Notes: generated from the sequence alone by a model not told the origin. A stretch of 64,000 bases of DNA from Chlamydiia bacterium (GCA_030427725.1 JAUICV010000002.1:609226-673225); one strand, 5' to 3'. Positions 45,189-54,644 are shown, counted from the stretch's first letter. Translations and numbers: made by a program.

Positions 45189-45940
45189 GAAATAGAGAGC
45201 CTGTTCTTAAGGTAAGTGGCACCTTTTGCAAACGTTTCAGGAGAAGTTCCGTGACCTAGGTATCCAATTGAAGTTGAAATGACCATCTCGTAGTCTGTTT
45301 TTCTGTATCTCCGTTCTTGAGCTAGGGTTGCTAGGTCTTGGATAAAATTAAAGCTGTGAATAGTTCCAACTCGCTCATCTAGGTTCCCAATATAAATTTG
45401 GATGTTGCTTGAGAGGAGGTCTTCAGTTAGATGTCTAGTGTCTAAAGATTTAACGATGGGATGATCTTTTAGGTCCTTAAATTCCGAGCAAAACTCTAAG
45501 TTAACAAGAGGTGCAAAAGCTAAAATATTTTGAACGGTTTTGAGTCTAGCAGCAAGATGAAATGCTATAAATCCTCCTCTAGACAAACCAGCAAAGCTTA
45601 AGCTGTTTGGGGTAATGAAATCTGATAAATCAGTAATTGCTTTCTCAGCTTCATCAAAAAAATGAGACAATGGACATGTGTTGTTTCGAGTTTTTGTGGC
45701 CCAAACTTCAATAGCTTTTTCTTTGGGGAGATTGTTTTCATGACCTGGGAGTGTCATAGAAAATATTCTTAATTTATCAGAGACTAAATTCTGTACGATT
45801 TGATTAAAAGGGTCTAGCAAGAGACTATCTTCAGCTGAAAGGGCAAAATAGAACACTGCAGGAAGTGCTCCTTTATCTAGGTCAGGACCTATAAAGCTAA
45901 CCTTTGCTCCTGTGTTAGAATAAAAGGTCTTTACCTTCAT
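45185..45940 (-). CDS. Alpha/beta hydrolase between pcnB and lpxB
   Basis: 251 residues. Nucleophile elbow GLSRGGF, oxyanion region (LPAVFYFALSAEDSLLLDPF), late Asp in YIGNLDERVG and His in YLGHGTSPE. It overlaps both pcnB (4 bases) and lpxB (4 bases), so the three are translated as one operon. Substrate unknown; dienelactone-hydrolase/esterase-like. Confidence 0.8.
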   Translation of the reverse strand: MKVKTFYSNTGAKVSFIGPDLDKGALPAVFYFALSAEDSLLLDPFNQIVQNLVSDKLRIFSMTLPGHENNLPKEKAIEVWATKTRNNTCPLSHFFDEAEKAITDLSDFITPNSLSFAGLSRGGFIAFHLAARLKTVQNILAFAPLVNLEFCSEFKDLKDHPIVKSLDTRHLTEDLLSSNIQIYIGNLDERVGTIHSFNFIQDLATLAQERRYRKTDYEMVISTSIGYLGHGTSPETFAKGATYLKNRLSIS

Positions 45941-47178
45941 TTTCTGCGTCTCCTAAATCTTCTTGGAGAAGTAGTAGAGGGAGGTTTTTTCTTGAGATAG
46001 TTGGTGTACGCGTCGTTCCATTTCTCGTATGTTGTTAAAAGAGCAGGCTCTAGCCTAGCTCTTAATTTGAAAAACTCAAGCCCCAAATAGAATTCTGGGG
46101 TTTGCGGGATCCGAATGCGTTTAACGAGCCGATCTTCTAAGGGAGTTAGGCGATACTGTGAGGTTAATAAAGTAACCATTCTTGCTTTGATGCGCTTTGG
46201 CATGTGAAAAAAAGGTCTAAAGATCTGATCAATGAATAAAGAGACTTCTTTTTGAATTAAACCAAGGTGAGGGGGTTTTCCAGGGATCTTTTCTACGTGG
46301 AGTTTTAATTTTTCATCCAAAATTGGAAACAAAAGGGCTGAGATTAATATGGCGCGTGTTGGTTTTGGAGTGTGGGGTTCTTTAATGATCATATCAATTT
46401 CATCTAAGAAGTTGTAGATTTCATGACCTTCTTTATGTTCTAAAAAGTGAGAAATTTCAGGAAGTAGATTTTCTAGTAGTCCATATTTTGTCATCAAAGT
46501 AACAAAATTCTTGGAAGAACCAGACTCGAGCATTTTGAAAAGCTCTTCTAAAATTCTGGCTTGAGAGCTTTTTACAATTTCACTACGACACTCTAATAAG
46601 GCTTGTCTAGTTTTTGGATCAACTTCTAGTCCAAAACGAGCTTCAAATTTTAAAAGCCTAATCATTCGAACAGGATCTTGCCTAAAGCGAATGAAAGGTT
46701 CTCCTATCGTGTGGAGATATTTTTTTTTGATATCTTCATAGCCTCCAACGTAATCAATGAGGGTTTCTAGTTCACTGTCGAAAAAGATTCCGTTTATTGT
46801 AAAATCTCTTCTGATAACGTCTTCTTCTGGAGTTCCCCAGACATTGTCTTCTAGGATAAGGCTGTCAGTTTCATTATCGCCTTTACGAAATGTAGAAACT
46901 TCTAGAATTTTGCGACCATATCGAAGGTGGGCTAATCGAAAGCGCCTTCCAATTAAAATACAGTTGCGAAAAAGTTTCTTAACTTCTTCAGGCTTTGCCG
47001 ATGTTGAGATGTCAAAATCTTTTGGCTTTTGATTTAAAAGTAGATCACGAATACATCCCCCAACTAGGTACGCGGTATAGCCAGCTTGTCGTAGCTTATG
47101 GACAGCCTTTAGGGCATCGGGATCAACCAAAGAGATGTCGATTTTATGCGTAGATTTACTGATTTTTTTTGGACGCAC
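45937..47178 (-). CDS. pcnB: Poly(A) polymerase, PcnB type
   Basis: 413 residues. Class II nucleotidyltransferase head: YLVGGCIRDLLLNQKPKDFDIS (GG and D-x-D), RRFRLAHLRYG (PcnB rather than Cca type), EDVIRRDFTINGIFFD, and IRFRQDPVRMIRLLKFEARFG. The C-terminus is strongly basic (RRFRRRRK), as in Escherichia PcnB for RNA binding. Adds 3' poly(A) tails that speed decay. A CCA-adding role is the main alternative; the tRNAs here lack encoded CCA, so a CCA enzyme must exist somewhere. Confidence 0.9.
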   Translation of the reverse strand: MRPKKISKSTHKIDISLVDPDALKAVHKLRQAGYTAYLVGGCIRDLLLNQKPKDFDISTSAKPEEVKKLFRNCILIGRRFRLAHLRYGRKILEVSTFRKGDNETDSLILEDNVWGTPEEDVIRRDFTINGIFFDSELETLIDYVGGYEDIKKKYLHTIGEPFIRFRQDPVRMIRLLKFEARFGLEVDPKTRQALLECRSEIVKSSQARILEELFKMLESGSSKNFVTLMTKYGLLENLLPEISHFLEHKEGHEIYNFLDEIDMIIKEPHTPKPTRAILISALLFPILDEKLKLHVEKIPGKPPHLGLIQKEVSLFIDQIFRPFFHMPKRIKARMVTLLTSQYRLTPLEDRLVKRIRIPQTPEFYLGLEFFKLRARLEPALLTTYEKWNDAYTNYLKKKPPSTTSPRRFRRRRK

Positions 47179-47566
47179 AGAAATAACTTTTTAATTGTTT
47201 TACGCCATTATATAAGACAGGATGGATTTTTTAAAGCAATGGGTTTTATTTCTAAGATTAAAAAAACTCTTAATAAATGAGTTTAGGTGAGGGTTTTCAA
47301 TAAAAAGCTGTATGATCTTAGTCATGGGACATTGCTCTGATCTTAGATGCTGCAGAACTGTTTTTTTAGCAGGGATACTTAGCTGGAACAGTTTTGTTTT
47401 TCTATCGTATTTTTTTTAACTTCTTCTCCAAAATATCTTTGAGGGGAAAAAGATAGTTGAGGCGAAATCGTTTTGTTATTTTTTTGTAAATTTTTTTTTG
47501 TAATAAAAGCACCATGGTTTAGTATGCGGTTGGTATCAATGCTTACATTCGAGGAGGATGCATTTT
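47179..47566 (+). other. 388-base leader before the MOMP-like gene
   Basis: No coding frame is seen. It contains several long T runs and a TTGTTA...TAATAA pair at 47473-47506 whose 22-base spacing is too long for a standard promoter. The length suggests a long 5' leader or distant promoter for a highly expressed porin, but no defined element can be named. Confidence 0.4.
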
Positions 47567-48619
47567 ATGAAAACAATGTTGGGACTTTTGACCCTTAGTA
47601 TAGGAAATCTATTATGTGCGGCAGAACCTGCAAGTCATAACGATAATCACCACGAATCTGGATCGAAAACGCTTTATTACACGAATGACCAACATGTTAA
47701 GGTCACGCCGCCAGCTGGACCTCAAACAATGAGTGATTGGAATCTTTATGTAACAGCTGATTTTCTTTATTGGACTGTTCGAGAAGACGGAATGTTCCAT
47801 GCTGTGTCTGGAGTAGGTGCAAATGTAGGAAAAGGAAATGTTTACGATCTTGATTGGAAATGGGAGCCAGGGTTTAAAGTAGGTCTTGGAATGAATCTTC
47901 CCCACGATGGATGGGATATTTTTGCCGAATATACGTGGATAAACACATCTGTTGGTAATACAGTAAGTCGGGATCCAGCAACTACGGATTTGATTTCTTA
48001 CTGGACGATTAACGGAATAGCCCCAGTTCAGCTTTTAGCTAGATCTCAGGCTTCACTAGATCTCAAATTTAATGACATTCATTTAGAATTAGGAAGAAAT
48101 AGTTACCTAAGTCAGTTTTTGAAGGTAAAAATTCATGCTGGTTTACAAGGAACCTGGATTAATCAAGATTACAGTGTTTGTCAAACACTACCAGACGAGA
48201 CAACAATGTACCACCTTACTCAAAAACAAGACTTTTGGGGAATTGGGTTAAGAGCAGGTCTTGACACATCTTGGCAATTTACTCAGAACTGGAGCTTTTT
48301 TGCAGACTTTGCTCTTTCAGTTCTTTGGGGAGAATTTGATTTAGAAAGAAAAGATCGTTCCGTTGTTGCCGGAGTGGATACTACTAATATTCATACTGGG
48401 ATAGATGCTCGCACTTTTGAGCCTGCTTTAGCTATTGATGCAGGACTAAGATGGGAAACTTGGTTTATGGATGGGGATATGCACTTTCTTCTTCAAGCGG
48501 GTTGGGATCACCAATTATGGATCTTGCAAAATGAGTTTATAAAAGTTCCGACTGAAGCTGATCATACTGGAGATCTAGTTTTACAAGGTTTAACTGTAAA
48601 AGCTAGACTTGATTTCTAG
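47567..48619 (+). CDS. MOMP-like outer-membrane beta-barrel protein
   Basis: 350 residues from ATG 47567 with GGAGG 9 bases upstream (ATG 47558 overlaps that site). A signal peptide ends near CAAEP. The mature part alternates polar and aromatic residues (DWNLYVTADFLYWTVREDGM, PGFKVGLGMNLPHDGWDIFAEYTW, RAGLDTSWQFTQNWSFFADF) and ends in LDF with a C-terminal aromatic, typical of a porin. It fits the Lpg1974/MOMP-like family common in Parachlamydiales and Legionella. Cysteines are few, unlike Chlamydia MOMP. A strong hairpin follows. Confidence 0.85.
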   Translation: MKTMLGLLTLSIGNLLCAAEPASHNDNHHESGSKTLYYTNDQHVKVTPPAGPQTMSDWNLYVTADFLYWTVREDGMFHAVSGVGANVGKGNVYDLDWKWEPGFKVGLGMNLPHDGWDIFAEYTWINTSVGNTVSRDPATTDLISYWTINGIAPVQLLARSQASLDLKFNDIHLELGRNSYLSQFLKVKIHAGLQGTWINQDYSVCQTLPDETTMYHLTQKQDFWGIGLRAGLDTSWQFTQNWSFFADFALSVLWGEFDLERKDRSVVAGVDTTNIHTGIDARTFEPALAIDAGLRWETWFMDGDMHFLLQAGWDHQLWILQNEFIKVPTEADHTGDLVLQGLTVKARLDF

Positions 48620-48634
48620 TTTTTAATCAGATGG

Positions 48635-48663
48635 GGCTAGATTTTTTGTAAAAAAATCTAGCC
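48635..48663 (+). terminator. Terminator-like hairpin after the MOMP-like gene
   Basis: GGCTAGATTTTTT, loop GTA, AAAAAATCTAGCC: a perfect 13-bp stem 15 bases after the stop. On this strand the tail is TTCTGTCTCTTCTTC, pyrimidine-rich rather than pure T. Confidence 0.65.
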
Positions 48664-48884
48664 TTCTGTCTCTTCTTCGCTATCAAAGCGATTCTAAATA
48701 TTTCTAATTATAAAAAAATGATTTCTAAAAGCTATGAAGTGAATGCTTTTTGGATCCCTTCCTATAAGCGGTTTGCGTACTTTTAATATTCAATTATATT
48801 GATATTGCATAGATCACAAGTGTAACTTTAATGGATTTGTTGTTAGCATAGATGTAAAAAACCAAAACGAATAAAGGTTGTAAC

Positions 48885-50078
48885 ATGATGAAAGGGCTTT
48901 CTAAAACCTTTGGAGGAGCGATTCTAGTTGGAGGAACAGCTCTTGGAGCTGGTATGCTAGCTCTTCCACTTGCGACAGGAAGCGGGGGGTTTTTCCCAGC
49001 AATTTTAATTTTTGTTATTTGCTATTTGTTTAGTGTAGCAACAGGCCTTTTATATTTAGAAATCTGTTTGTGGATGCCACAGGATTCAAATATCGTGTCT
49101 ATGGCCTCTCATTTACTTGGTAGAGTGGGGAAATCTTTTGCTTGGTTGCTTTACTTGTTTTTATTTTACACCTTGACGGTAGCTTATATTTCTGGCGGAG
49201 GGGGATTCGTTGTAGATCTAACAGAAGGAGCCATTCCTCTATGGCTTGGACAAGTTATTTTTACTGCGCTCTTTGGGAGTTTTGTCTATTTAGGAACGCG
49301 ATTTGTAGATAGAGTCAATAGTATTTTAATGCTAGGTCTTGTGATTTCTTTCATCATGTTTGTGAGTGTTGCTTTAGGACATGTTAAGGGAAGTTTCCTT
49401 ACTCGTGTAAATTTCCCACATGCGATCATGGCTCTTCCTGTTATGTTTACCTCTTTTAGTTATCAGGGGGTTATTCCAAGTTTAAATACGTATTTAGACA
49501 GGGATCCTAAGAAAGTTAAACTAGCCATAATTACAGGAACTGCAATTCCATTTCTTGTGTATATTCTTTGGGAAGTGCTGATATTAGGAGTTGTGCCTCT
49601 TTCGGGCTCATACGGTCTTATTGCCGCAAAAGCAAATGGGTGGACAGCTGTTCAACCTCTTAGGTATGCAATAGCTTCAAAAGTCACATCTCTAATTGGT
49701 GAGTTTTTTGCTTTTTTTGCTCTGACAACATCATTTCTAGGGGTGACCCTGAGTTTGTTAGATTTTCTAGCAGACGGCTTACAGGTGAAAAAAACGCCTC
49801 TTAATAAATTGTTTCTATGCATTGGGATTTATCTACCACCTTTAATTATTAGCTCTACAATTCCTGGAATTTTTATTAAAGCGTTGGGTTATGCAGGGGG
49901 AATTGGGACTGTGTTGCTTTTAGGGCTATATCCAGCTCTTATGGTATGGATAGGTCGTTATAAAAAAAACTATCCGTCTGTCTCAAGACAGCTTTTTGGA
50001 GGCAAGGTGATGCTTCTTGTGCTGTTTGTCTTTATAGTCTTTGAGCTGGTGGTTGAATTTTTAAACGATTTTATCTAA
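48885..50078 (+). CDS. tyrP: Aromatic amino acid permease TyrP (HAAAP family)
   Basis: 397 residues, about 11 membrane segments. The opening GGAILVGGTALGAGMLALPLATGSGGF and VMFTSFSYQGVIPSLNTYL are HAAAP (TyrP/Mtr) signatures. Imports tyrosine or tryptophan, which chlamydiae take from the host. Tight 3' overlap (18 bases) with the convergent gene. Confidence 0.93.
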   Translation: MMKGLSKTFGGAILVGGTALGAGMLALPLATGSGGFFPAILIFVICYLFSVATGLLYLEICLWMPQDSNIVSMASHLLGRVGKSFAWLLYLFLFYTLTVAYISGGGGFVVDLTEGAIPLWLGQVIFTALFGSFVYLGTRFVDRVNSILMLGLVISFIMFVSVALGHVKGSFLTRVNFPHAIMALPVMFTSFSYQGVIPSLNTYLDRDPKKVKLAIITGTAIPFLVYILWEVLILGVVPLSGSYGLIAAKANGWTAVQPLRYAIASKVTSLIGEFFAFFALTTSFLGVTLSLLDFLADGLQVKKTPLNKLFLCIGIYLPPLIISSTIPGIFIKALGYAGGIGTVLLLGLYPALMVWIGRYKKNYPSVSRQLFGGKVMLLVLFVFIVFELVVEFLNDFI

Positions 50079-50537
50079 AGATTCTTTGTTTAAAGAAAGG
50101 AAAAGATCCTTCCAGTAGTAGTTGTCTAAAAGGTTAGTCGTGGGTAGGTTTAAGATTTTGTGAGCGATATAGAGAGCTTCAACTGATGCGAGACCACGAT
50201 CTGGAGAAGAGCAGCCTGTTTGTTTACGTGGGTATGCGGTTACAAAATCTTTAGGAAGAGATCTTTTTTCTAAATGGTATCTTGTATCGATTTGCCTTGT
50301 CATAACGCTAGCATAATTCCAAGTTGCATCGATAAGAAACAGGCCCTTTTCTCTATCTTTAATAGATAGAGGCTTGGCTTCTAAATCCAATGAAACATAC
50401 CCGTTAATTGGCAGGTCTAATTGTGTTGGGTAAGAGAAAAACTTAATGTTTTTGTTGTGTTCAAGACCTCTTAAAGAGCACTTTTTCAAATTTTCTTTTC
50501 GATGCCTTAAGATAATAGTAGGAAGAAAACTGCTCAT
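50061..50537 (-). CDS. DTW/Tsr3-like (TDD superfamily) putative aminocarboxypropyltransferase
   Basis: 158 residues. LFLIDATWNYASVM matches the D-x-T-W...A..M box, and LPKDFVTAYPRKQTGCSSPD followed by GLASVEALYIAHKIL matches the later LP...(S)xxEA box shared by DTW (TapT) and Tsr3 proteins. These transfer the aminocarboxypropyl group of S-adenosylmethionine to tRNA or rRNA uridines. I cannot decide between the two branches. Shorter than TapT. Confidence 0.6.
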   Translation of the reverse strand: MSSFLPTIILRHRKENLKKCSLRGLEHNKNIKFFSYPTQLDLPINGYVSLDLEAKPLSIKDREKGLFLIDATWNYASVMTRQIDTRYHLEKRSLPKDFVTAYPRKQTGCSSPDRGLASVEALYIAHKILNLPTTNLLDNYYWKDLFLSLNKESLDKIV

Positions 50538-50617
50538 TTCTATATAAAAAAGTTCTTTGTTAAATTTAGGTTGGAAAGCATTTTCGCTCCTTTTGGAAAA
50601 AAAACGAAGTCAAATTT

Positions 50618-51511
50618 ATGTTAAAAAATATAATTACTTTAGGTGCCTTATTTTTAAGTGTTCTTGTTTTCTCAAATGAAGACCATAAGAGTAACTATTT
50701 TTTGACAAAAGATTTTGACAAAGCAATTGTCTTATCTAAGGTATATCAACGTCCTTTAGTTCTTCTTTTTACCGGATCTGATTGGGATGAGGCGTCTGCA
50801 AAGTTAATAGAAGAGGTTAAAACCTCAAAGCAATTTGCTAAATTAGAAAAACAAGCGATATTTGTCTGGTTAGATTTCCCAGAAATTCAAACGATTCTCC
50901 CAGAGCAAATCAAGAAAAATTTTTTTCTAAAAGAGCGATTAAACATTAAACAATTCCCTCAAATTGTACTTTTAGATGAGGCGCAAGAGGTTATTTCGAG
51001 GATAGGTGTGCTGTCAGATTGCAAGACCAATCTCTCTATGGCTATTGAGCAAAAATTTGATGGTTTTTATACGATTCAGCGTTTCTTACAAGATGATAGC
51101 AAAGAAAAAACTTCCGAAGAGGTTAAAAAACTGTACACTTTGGCTCAACAGCTTGGGATTGAGGGGTGTGCTCTAAGCCTTCAGTCTTTGGGCGTAGAGA
51201 TAGAAAAGGATGCTTTTTTTAAACTTGAAAAACACCTTAATGAGTTAAGTCTAGGTCTGGATGATAAGGCTCTAAGAAATGAAATTCTTTGTAAAGGCAC
51301 AAGTGAGCAACTATTTAGATTAGCTTTAGTTGCGCTTCCTACTCAAAATAAAGAGCTCTTGGATAATCAACAAAGGCTTTTAAGTCGGTTTGCCAATGTC
51401 AAAGACAAGTCGCAGCTCACCTTTGACGGCTTTAGACAGATGATAAGAGAGACCGTGCCTTCTGAAGAGATTGCTTATACAGCTGAAAAAGAATCTACTC
51501 CTGTTCGATAA
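50618..51511 (+). CDS. Thioredoxin-fold protein lacking active-site cysteines
   Basis: 297 residues with a probable signal peptide (IITLGALFLSVLVFS). The fold is evident: RPLVLLFTGSDWDEASAKLIEEV, FVWLDFPE, LNIKQFPQIVLLD (cis-Pro). Where relatives have GSDW-C-x-x-C, this has W56-D-E-A-S, so no redox pair. The C-terminal half is helical. From memory, a thioredoxin-disulfide-isomerase-like gene sits next to rnpA in Chlamydia; this looks like that orthologue with uvrD inserted between. Likely a chaperone or binding protein rather than an oxidoreductase. Confidence 0.75.
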   Translation: MLKNIITLGALFLSVLVFSNEDHKSNYFLTKDFDKAIVLSKVYQRPLVLLFTGSDWDEASAKLIEEVKTSKQFAKLEKQAIFVWLDFPEIQTILPEQIKKNFFLKERLNIKQFPQIVLLDEAQEVISRIGVLSDCKTNLSMAIEQKFDGFYTIQRFLQDDSKEKTSEEVKKLYTLAQQLGIEGCALSLQSLGVEIEKDAFFKLEKHLNELSLGLDDKALRNEILCKGTSEQLFRLALVALPTQNKELLDNQQRLLSRFANVKDKSQLTFDGFRQMIRETVPSEEIAYTAEKESTPVR

Positions 51512-53534
51512 ATTTCCAAGACGTTGTTTTTAAATGCTCTTTTGGGAGTTCATATAAAAATCTAGAAGGGGTAGATGAAATAGGCTTTCCATGTTTGATT
51601 CTTTTCCTTGCCATACTTAAAAAAAGTCTATCTTGACATCTTGTGAGTGCTACATACATGAGACGGCGCTCTTCTTCTAGGCCAGTTTCTAGAAGGCTTT
51701 TCTCATGGGGTATAATATGGTCTTCTAGTCCAACTAAAAAGCAAACAGGGAATTCTAAGCCTTTTGAGCTATGAAAGGTCATTAAAGAGACTTTATCATC
51801 GGATTGATTTGTTTGAGCTTTGACTGTTTTTTCATCAAGAAGCGTGTTTGATAAAAAATCTTGGAGGTTCGGATTGTGATTATCTGGATCTTCCTCATAG
51901 AAGTGTAGCATCTGAACCATATGATCTAGATTTTCTTTTTTGAACTCTTGCATTTTTTGACTTTTCACCTCATCGGTGATAGCTCGATGATACCCAGTTG
52001 TGTCAATAAGATCTGTTAAGGCTTGGGAAAGGTTATTATCTTTAAAGGCTTCCTGGCTATCTTCAATAGTTTTTACGAAGTGTCTAATGCCATTAAAAGC
52101 TTTTGAGGATAGTTTTTCGATAAGAGGTTGGATTTCATTGTCGTCTAGCGAGACTTGTTTTAAAATTTTCCAAAGGCTTTTTTTGTTCTCTCTTTCGTTT
52201 TTTGTTAAAAGATCTAAAGTTTTTTCGGAAATTCCTCTTCTGGGATAATTGATGATTCGTAAAAGGGAGTGAGTGTCTTTGGGGTTATTTATCACCTTTA
52301 GGTAAGCTAAAATATCTTTAATTTCTGATTTTTCATAAAGCTCAAGGCCTCCAAAGACCTGGTATGGTATGCCTCGTTTCCAGCCAGAATTACTTTTCCA
52401 TGGGGCGTTGATTAAAGCTGCTTCAAAAGCCCTTGATAGGCTATTTGAACGGTAGAGGATTGCGAAATCTTTCCACTTTAAATGGAGGCTTTCTTTTAGG
52501 TGGAGTATTCTGGATACGACAGCTTCTGCTTCTTCAATATCCGATGGAGCATGAAAAATTTCGATGGGAATAGTTGAGATTTTGTGGCTCCAAAGGTCTT
52601 TGTCGTGGCGCTTTTCATTGTTTTTGATAACAGAATTTGCTGCGTCTAGTATGATTTTTGTTGAGCGGTAGTTTTGCTGTAGCTTGATTACATGATCGGC
52701 GTCAAATTCTAAGATGTTTTGAACTTTAGCGCCTCTCCAGCCATAGATAGATTGGTCATCGTCTCCAACTACACATAAATTGTTGTAATGTCCACTTAAA
52801 AGCTTTGATAGTTTGTATTGAATTGGGTTTGTGTCTTGATATTCATCAATCATGATGTACTGATATTTTTTTTGATAAATGTCTAGTACTTCAGGAAAAC
52901 CTTCAAAAAGTTTTACGGTATAAGATAGTAGGGAGTCAAAGTCCAGCGCGTTATAGGCTCTTAAGGCTATTTCGATAGTTTCGTATAATTCTTTTGCGAA
53001 TTTCTTATGCCACGTGGGAGACTCTTCTTGTTCTGTAAAGTTTTGTTCTCCATCCCACTTAACTTTTTGGATTTCCGATAATGTGTTTTGTAAAGAAGGT
53101 AAATTCTTTTCGTGGTCCAAAATATTTTTTGCACTTTGAACAGCTAACCTATTCATGTCTTTTTCGTCATAAATGGTAAAATTAGATGTGAAGCCTAGTC
53201 TATGAATCTCTTTTCTTAAAATTTTTAAGCAAAAACTGTGAAATGTGCTGAGCTCAACTTTTTTAGCAAGAGCCTTAGAGGTGATTTTAGCTAGACGGAG
53301 TTGCATTTCTCTAGAGGCTTTGTTAGTGAAGGTTAGACCTAGGATTTTGGTTGGGTCAACTTTTAAATTTTTTATAAGATGAGCTATGCGATAGGTGATT
53401 GTACTTGTTTTTCCAGAGCCGGCCCCAGCTAAGATGAGGACATTGCCTTCTGTTTGCAGAACGGCTTTTTTTTGCTCGTTATTGAGGTGGGTTGCCCCGA
53501 TTTGTGATAGACTGTCCTTTTGGGCGTTTGTCAT
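51495..53534 (-). CDS. uvrD: UvrD/PcrA-type DNA helicase
   Basis: 679 residues. SF1A motifs: [15 protein letters not shown] (Q motif), LAGAGSGKTSTI (Walker A), LGLTFTNKASREM (Ia), MIDEYQDTNPIQY (II), VVGDDDQSIYGWRGA (III), KLQQNYRSTKIIL (IV), LMTFHSSKGLEFPVCF (V), EERRLMYVALTRCQ (VI). 3'-5' helicase in excision and mismatch repair, partner of UvrC. It lies immediately after rnpA on the same strand; its ATG is 56 bases inside rnpA. Confidence 0.92.
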   Translation of the reverse strand: MTNAQKDSLSQIGATHLNNEQKKAVLQTEGNVLILAGAGSGKTSTITYRIAHLIKNLKVDPTKILGLTFTNKASREMQLRLAKITSKALAKKVELSTFHSFCLKILRKEIHRLGFTSNFTIYDEKDMNRLAVQSAKNILDHEKNLPSLQNTLSEIQKVKWDGEQNFTEQEESPTWHKKFAKELYETIEIALRAYNALDFDSLLSYTVKLFEGFPEVLDIYQKKYQYIMIDEYQDTNPIQYKLSKLLSGHYNNLCVVGDDDQSIYGWRGAKVQNILEFDADHVIKLQQNYRSTKIILDAANSVIKNNEKRHDKDLWSHKISTIPIEIFHAPSDIEEAEAVVSRILHLKESLHLKWKDFAILYRSNSLSRAFEAALINAPWKSNSGWKRGIPYQVFGGLELYEKSEIKDILAYLKVINNPKDTHSLLRIINYPRRGISEKTLDLLTKNERENKKSLWKILKQVSLDDNEIQPLIEKLSSKAFNGIRHFVKTIEDSQEAFKDNNLSQALTDLIDTTGYHRAITDEVKSQKMQEFKKENLDHMVQMLHFYEEDPDNHNPNLQDFLSNTLLDEKTVKAQTNQSDDKVSLMTFHSSKGLEFPVCFLVGLEDHIIPHEKSLLETGLEEERRLMYVALTRCQDRLFLSMARKRIKHGKPISSTPSRFLYELPKEHLKTTSWKFIEQE

Positions 53535-53868
53535 GGCACTGCTTGGAAAGCGTTAAAAGCTCGTCCATTATATCTTGCATTTTAGCATGACGAGCATGAC
53601 CTCTAGGTCGTAAATTCAAAGATAGATTATCAGAAATATCTGTTTTGAGTCTTCTAAAAGCTTCTCTAGCAATCCGCTTAAAGCGGTTTCTTTCGTGAGC
53701 TTTTCCAAATTTTTTTGTAACTGTAACTCCAAGGCGTGGATTCTTGCCTTCCTTAGGGAGGTAGCTAAAAACCAAAAATCTTCCGAAGAGGGTTGCACCC
53801 TCTCTAGAAATTTTTTTAAAATCACTTCGCTTCAGAATGCGATCTGATTTAAGGTAATTATGCCTCAA
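53479..53868 (-). CDS. rnpA: Ribonuclease P protein component
   Basis: 129 residues from TTG 53868, overlapping the rpmH stop (TTGA). [47 protein letters not shown] and LRPRGHA are the RnpA signature (RNR box ERNRFKR). Binds RNase P RNA to mature tRNA 5' ends. The last ~20 residues overlap uvrD and look like an extension. Confidence 0.94.
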   Translation of the reverse strand: MRHNYLKSDRILKRSDFKKISREGATLFGRFLVFSYLPKEGKNPRLGVTVTKKFGKAHERNRFKRIAREAFRRLKTDISDNLSLNLRPRGHARHAKMQDIMDELLTLSKQCHDKRPKGQSITNRGNPPQ

Positions 53869-53999
53869 GCAGCTAGTCTCTTACGTCCTTTTTTACGACG
53901 ACGATTGATCATTTTTCTTCCTGCTACAGTTTTCATGCGAGTTAGAAATCCATGGGATGTCTTTCTTCTCTTTTTGCTTGGTTGATATGTACGCTTCAT
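53865..53999 (-). CDS. rpmH: Ribosomal protein bL34
   Basis: 44 residues: [40 protein letters not shown], ending RLAA. Typical L34 opening and basic tail. Coupled to rnpA by overlap. No dnaA or origin lies upstream; the divergent rpmJ does. Confidence 0.97.
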   Translation of the reverse strand: MKRTYQPSKKRRKTSHGFLTRMKTVAGRKMINRRRKKGRKRLAA

Positions 54000-54160
54000 G
54001 ATTTGAACCTAATTCTTTATATGATATGCTGTAAGCATGGTAGGGGATTTCGTGCTTGATTTCAAGAGATTTTTCTCTTATGAACTCTATCATTGTCAAG
54101 AAATCCAAAGAAATGTATCATACTCACTTTCACATCAAAATAATATTATAGGATGTTGCA

Positions 54161-54298
54161 ATGAGAGTAAAAGCCTCAGTAAAGGCTGATCCTTCTAAGG
54201 GTGATAAGATCGTCAGAAGACGAGGAAGGGTTTACGTCATTAATAAAATCAATCCCAAGCGTAAGCAGAGGCAAAAAGGCCCTGCCAAGAAAAAATAA
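54161..54298 (+). CDS. rpmJ: Ribosomal protein bL36, cysteine-free 45-residue form
   Basis: 45 residues: [40 protein letters not shown], ending PAKKK. Standard L36 is 37-38 residues with a C/C/C/H zinc site. This one has no cysteine and an added C-terminus, as in Chlamydia as I recall it. Divergent from rpmH across about 160 bases that must hold both promoters. rpsN follows by 14 bases. Confidence 0.93.
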   Translation: MRVKASVKADPSKGDKIVRRRGRVYVINKINPKRKQRQKGPAKKK

Positions 54299-54312
54299 GG
54301 ATCATTAAGGGT

Positions 54313-54618
54313 ATGGCTAGAAAAGCTTTGATAGAGAAGGAAAAAAGACGTGAGAAAAAAGTCGCTCTTGCCTTCGAAAAAAGACAGCAGTTAAGAAAAT
54401 TATCTAAAGACCTTTCAATAACTGAAGAAGAAAGAGAAGAGGCTCGCACTAAACTGAACAAAATGCCTAGAGATACCTCTTATATCAGAAGAAGGAACCG
54501 TTGTCAGTTAACGGGAAGATCTAGAGGGTACTTAAGAAAGTTTAAGGTTTCTCGTCTTTGCTTTAGAGAACTTGCAAATAGTGGAAAGATCCCTGGAGTG
54601 ATCAAAGCAAGTTGGTAA
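54313..54618 (+). CDS. rpsN: Ribosomal protein uS14
   Basis: 101 residues, the long zinc-free type. [17 protein letters not shown] opening and the C-terminal [20 protein letters not shown] plus [20 protein letters not shown]. Cotranscribed with rpmJ. A strong terminator follows. Confidence 0.97.
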   Translation: MARKALIEKEKRREKKVALAFEKRQQLRKLSKDLSITEEEREEARTKLNKMPRDTSYIRRRNRCQLTGRSRGYLRKFKVSRLCFRELANSGKIPGVIKASW

Positions 54619-54644
54619 AAGATACCTTTTAGCTTAAAAGATTT

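Noticed and set aside
53893..54108. Minus-strand open frame over rpmH
   Set aside because: It is another frame of rpmH and its upstream region; rpmH itself is unambiguous.
53865..54298. Replication origin near rpmH/rnpA
   Set aside because: No dnaA, no DnaA-box cluster seen, and rpmJ-rpsN lie upstream instead; the arrangement matches the chlamydial non-origin location as I remember it.
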